DNA of 64,000 nt from Sipunculus nudus (lineage: Eukaryota > Annelida > Sipuncula > Golfingiida > Sipunculidae): assembly GCA_026874595.1 (NCBI GenBank), contig CM049310.1, positions 31,561,558 to 31,625,557 of the forward strand, given 5' to 3'. Under the pieces are notes generated by a model. It worked only from the letters and a program-made list of their open reading frames with translations, made no database searches and was not told the DNA's origin. Positions 60,781 to 64,000 of the stretch are shown here, in pieces. Position numbers and translations under genes: made by a program. Position 1 is the first letter of the stretch. Each line of letters opens with the position of its first letter.

Positions 60781-62645
60781 CAAATTTGTTTGACAAAAAA
60801 GGTACTGGCCTTGATTTAATGGACCTCATGTAGGCAAACCTGACCTGGTGTAACCTACTTTTTGTGATCTCCTGCAGTTAAACAAGACCTGGTGTCAGCA
60901 ACTTTAATGGACTCCTGTAGGTAAACTTTACCTGGTGTTCCCTTCTTTAATGGACCTCCTGTAGGTAAACTAGACCTGGTGTCACCTACGTAAATGGACT
61001 CCTGTAGGAAAACGTGAACTGCTATCACCTACTTTAATGGACCTCATGTAGGCAAACCTGGCCTGGTATCACCTACCTTATTTGACCTCCTGCAGGTAAA
61101 CAAGACCTGGTGTCAGCAACTTTAATGGTCTCCTGTGGGGAAACTAGACCTGGTGTTAGCTTCTTTAATGGACCCCCTGTAGGTAAACTAAACCTGGTGT
61201 CACCTACTTAAATGGACTCCTGTAGGTAAACGTGTACTACTATCACCTACTTTAATGGACCTCCTGTAGGTAAACTTGACCTGGTGTCACGTACTTAAAT
61301 GGACTCCTGTAAGTAAACTTGACCTGGTGTCACATACTTCAATAGACTCCTGAAGATAAACGTGGCTGGTGTCACCTACTTTAATGGACCACTTGCAGGT
61401 AAACTTGACCTAGTGTCACTTACTTAAATAGACTCCTGTAGGTAAACTTAACCTGGTGCAACGTACTTGAATGGACTCCTGTAGGTAAACGTGACCTGTT
61501 GGCATATACTTTAATGGACCTCCTATAGATAAACTTGACCTGGTGTCACCTACTTTAATAGACCTTCTGTAGGTAACCTGGACCTTGTGTTAGCAACTTT
61601 AATGAACTACTGTATACTTGGCCTGGTGTCAGCTACTTTATTGGACCTCATCTTGGTAAATTTCACGTGGTGTCACCTACTTTAATTGACTTGCTGCATG
61701 TAAAATTCACCTAGTGTCACGTATTTATATGGACTTCTGTAGGTATACGTGACCTGGTGTCACCTACTTTATTGGACATCCTCTTGGTAAACTTTACCTG
61801 GTGTCACCTACTTTATTGGACCTCATCTTTGTAAATTTCACCTGGTGTCACGTACTTTAACGGACTCCTGTAGGTATACTTGACCTGGTGTCACGTACTT
61901 TAATAGGCCTCCTGTAGGTAAACGTGACCTGGTATCACCTACATTAATGGACTCCTGTAGGTAAGCGTGACCTGGTGGCACCTACTTTAATGGACCTCAT
62001 TTCGGAAATCTTCACTACGTGTCACATACTTTAAAAGACATCCTGTAGGTAAACGTGACCTGGTGTCACCTACTTTAATGGACTCTTGTAGGTAAGCGTC
62101 CCCTGGTGACACCTACTTTAATGGACCTCATTTCGGAAAACTTCACCACGTGTCACACACTTTAATGGACCTCCTGTAGGTAAACGTGACCTGGTGTCAC
62201 CTTCTTAATGGACTCCTTGTAGGTACACTTGACCTGGCGTCACTTACTTTAATAGACCTCCTCTAGGTAAGCTTGACCTGGTGTCACCTACTTTAATTGA
62301 CCTCCTGTTGGTTAGCTTCACCTGGTGTCACCTTCTTTAATGGACATCCATTAGATAAACCTGATTTGGGGTCACATACTTTAATTGACCTCCTGTAGGT
62401 TAACTTGACCTGGTGTCACCTACTTTAATGGACTCTTGTAGGTAAGCGTCCCCTGGTGACACCTGCTTTAATGGACCTCATTTCGGAAAACTTCACCACG
62501 TGTCACACACTTTAATGGACCTCCTGTAGGTAAACGTGACCTGGTGTCACCTTCTTAATGGACCTTATCTTGGTAAATTTCACCTGGTGTCACGTACTTT
62601 AATGGACTCCTGTAAGTTATTGGCCCTGGTGTCACCTGTTTGTAC
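60781..62645. repeat. 44-bp minisatellite array
   Basis: About 40 imperfect units of 43-45 bp: 'ctttaatggacctcctgtag', then 'gtaaacttgacctggtgtca', then 'cctac'. Higher-order copying is visible: 62,060-62,200 recurs at 62,423-62,560. Units contain TGACCT, the complement of the AGGTCA seen in the 47-bp arrays. The array ends about 330 bp upstream of the candidate signal-peptide exon. Confidence 0.94.
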
Positions 62646-62970
62646 TTTGGTCTAAATTTTATAAAACGTCAAACATTAAAGAATATGCCGCAGCGTTATC
62701 GCCCAGATCTATGAATCCTTCAGGGCATGTGTTGTTGCAAGCTAACATTTGAAAAGAGCAAATAAAATAAATAAAGGTGCTGCTACGAAGTGTTTGATAA
62801 ATGATATGAACATATTACTGAAGCAATACTATTCTGGATACTAAATGTGGAAGACGCTTTCCTTGAATAGCAGGATTTATTTCATATTACATTTTATGTA
62901 TGTCTTTATATTATAAATTATATTATAATCCACGGATTTGTTTAAACTATTTTGATTTATCTTAAAACAG
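62646..62970 (+). other. Upstream region or 5' intron of the signal-peptide gene
   Basis: AT-rich DNA ending in 'gatttatcttaaaacag' (to 62,970), an acceptable 3' splice acceptor. If used, a non-coding exon lies further left. If not, this is promoter sequence. No convincing TATA box was placed. Confidence 0.4.
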
Positions 62971-63112
62971 ACTTTATGGACTAAGACCTAACAGAACGGG
63001 AGAACAGTGCCTACTGGATAAAGATGCGCTGCTTTTCACTCCTCCTGGTCTTGGTCACGTGCACTTCCGGTTTACATGAAAGTCAAGGTGACAAATCCCA
63101 GGATTCACCGTG
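62971..63112 (+). CDS. First coding exon of a secreted or membrane protein (partial gene)
   Basis: ATG at 63,024 in good context (A at -3) opens MRCFSLLLVLVTCTSG, a textbook signal peptide: one arginine, a hydrophobic core and small residues before a likely cleavage at TSG or CTS. About 13 residues follow (LHESQGDKSQDSP), then a consensus donor, GTG/GTAAGT, with the intron starting at 63,113. The frame is in phase 2 at the donor. A possible acceptor ends at 62,970, so 62,971-63,023 would be 5' UTR. The mature protein lies beyond the window. The AG at about 63,210 cannot be the partner because it would create an immediate stop. Coding part is 63,024-63,112. Confidence 0.65.
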
Positions 63113-63440
63113 GTAAGTACAAAATTACTGTTTTGTAACATGTCTTGTGAAATGGTTAGTCAAAGGTAATATATTGATACAAGGATATAATTATATTTAT
63201 TTCATGTCAGATTGAGATTCCAGGACTCCCTGAACAAAATGCTCAGAGTTCCATGAAAGTCTCAAGCTTCTAAATTAAAGAAATTTTCTGCAAGTTCCAG
63301 AGACAAATACAGGGTAAAATATATATTTAGACCATTTAAATCCTTATATTTTATTTCCCCTTTGGGCCTAAATTATGATCAAACGCATTCCTCACATTTG
63401 ATATCAGAATGTCATGCACGCACGTACTTCTATTCTACGG
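63113..63440 (+). other. First intron (5' part) of the signal-peptide gene
   Basis: Starts GTAAGTAC. AT-rich, with no exon that joins in frame to the upstream exon. Confidence 0.5.
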
Positions 63441-63444
63441 ACTG

Positions 63445-63620
63445 GCTTCTGTGGCTAAGGGGTGGAGCTCAGGACGCAAAGCCGGGAGATCGTGAGTTCA
63501 GCTGAGGCGGTGAGCTTTTTCATGGTCGGCCGCAACCCAGGGCCGAATGCTCTACAGGCTTAATGGGAAGGTGTGCCCAACAACCGTGCTTTACGCACAT
63601 ACGAATGCGCCTTTCGGGGT
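63445..63620 (+). mobile_element. tRNA-derived SINE-like segment in the intron
   Basis: An A-box-like TGGCTAAGGGG (63,452-63,462) is followed after about 32 nt by a degenerate B box ('gtgagttcagctg', about 63,492-63,504). The body is GC-richer ('cggccgcaacccagggccg'). B-box decay and the lack of a visible tail or target duplication keep confidence moderate. Confidence 0.5.
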
Positions 63621-64000
63621 TCCTCGGTGGTATGACCCAGCGATAGGACGAATAACAAACACAGGGCTCGCATGTGCAGTAGTCAGCGGGCCTCGATATA
63701 AAATGAGAGGAAGCGATTTGTAACGTTTATTTCTGGCGTTTGTGAGTGCTCGAATAACGGGACGACACCGTATATAGTCCAAACAAAGAACTTTTATTCC
63801 CGTCCGTTACACACACGTTGAGAGCACTAGATCGGAGAGTGACCTCTGACCTTTAGGCCCATGTTGTCAATGAATATTGTACCTCGCTTAAGGTGTTACG
63901 GAATATTCTTTACCATGTTTAAAACACACATTAAAAATAGAATACTTTAAATTACACGTGTGATACTGATCCATCAAGTAATACGAAACCAGAATGGAAA
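63621..64000 (+). other. Remainder of intron or intergenic DNA to window edge
   Basis: No exon or repeat recognised. The minus-strand 63-residue frame at 63,591-63,782 overlaps the SINE-like segment and is not supported. Confidence 0.4.

Noticed and set aside
63205-63290. Second exon after acceptor 'tttcatgtcag'
   Set aside because: Joining it to the exon ending at 63,112 gives an immediate stop codon; the alternative AG nearby also stops within a few codons.

Overview
The window looks like nuclear DNA of a marine invertebrate, most likely a bivalve mollusc. It is AT-rich and gene-poor with no operon-like ORFs. It has GT/AG-style exon borders, a decayed non-LTR retrotransposon, tRNA-derived SINE-like pieces, and repeat families of a style common in bivalve genomes (GTCC runs behind a hairpin leader, 'gaccttgacctttgacc' tracts, 'ccccctagcgg' modules). 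The species cannot be named from sequence alone.

Tandem repeats dominate. Seven families with unit lengths of about 42, 21, 60, 47, 38, 17 and 44 bp occupy roughly 40 percent of the window. The largest structure is a direct segmental duplication. Copy A (about 4.3-13.5 kb) and copy B (about 16.2-35.8 kb) carry the same four minisatellites in the same order (42 bp, 21 bp, 60 bp, 47 bp), separated by homologous single-copy spacers. Copy B is longer because its 47-bp array has expanded through kilobase-scale internal duplications. It also took up a GC-rich inverted-repeat element (16,572-17,221, TAA target duplication) and a SINE (about 19,946-20,502), both absent from the matching places in copy A.

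From 36 to 64 kb there is a 38-bp array, a run of diverged ~340-bp modules, a 5'-truncated LINE reverse transcriptase pseudogene (minus strand, 40.3-42.3 kb), and a very small complete LTR-type element (431 bp, 43,284-43,714) whose 156-bp repeats carry a tRNA-like Pol III promoter. These are followed by a 17-bp AT-rich array, a fold-back structure (53.1-57.4 kb) with a solo-LTR-like insertion in its loop, and a 44-bp array at 60.8-62.6 kb.

Only two stretches look like cellular coding sequence. One is a possible terminal exon on the minus strand (14,506-14,983). The other is a first coding exon on the plus strand (62,971-63,112) encoding a clear signal peptide and ending in a splice donor; the rest of that gene lies to the right of the window. 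I see no prokaryotic-style system and no intact multi-exon gene. The most unusual item is the miniature LTR element with a tRNA-like internal promoter. The best evolutionary record is the paired minisatellite block.
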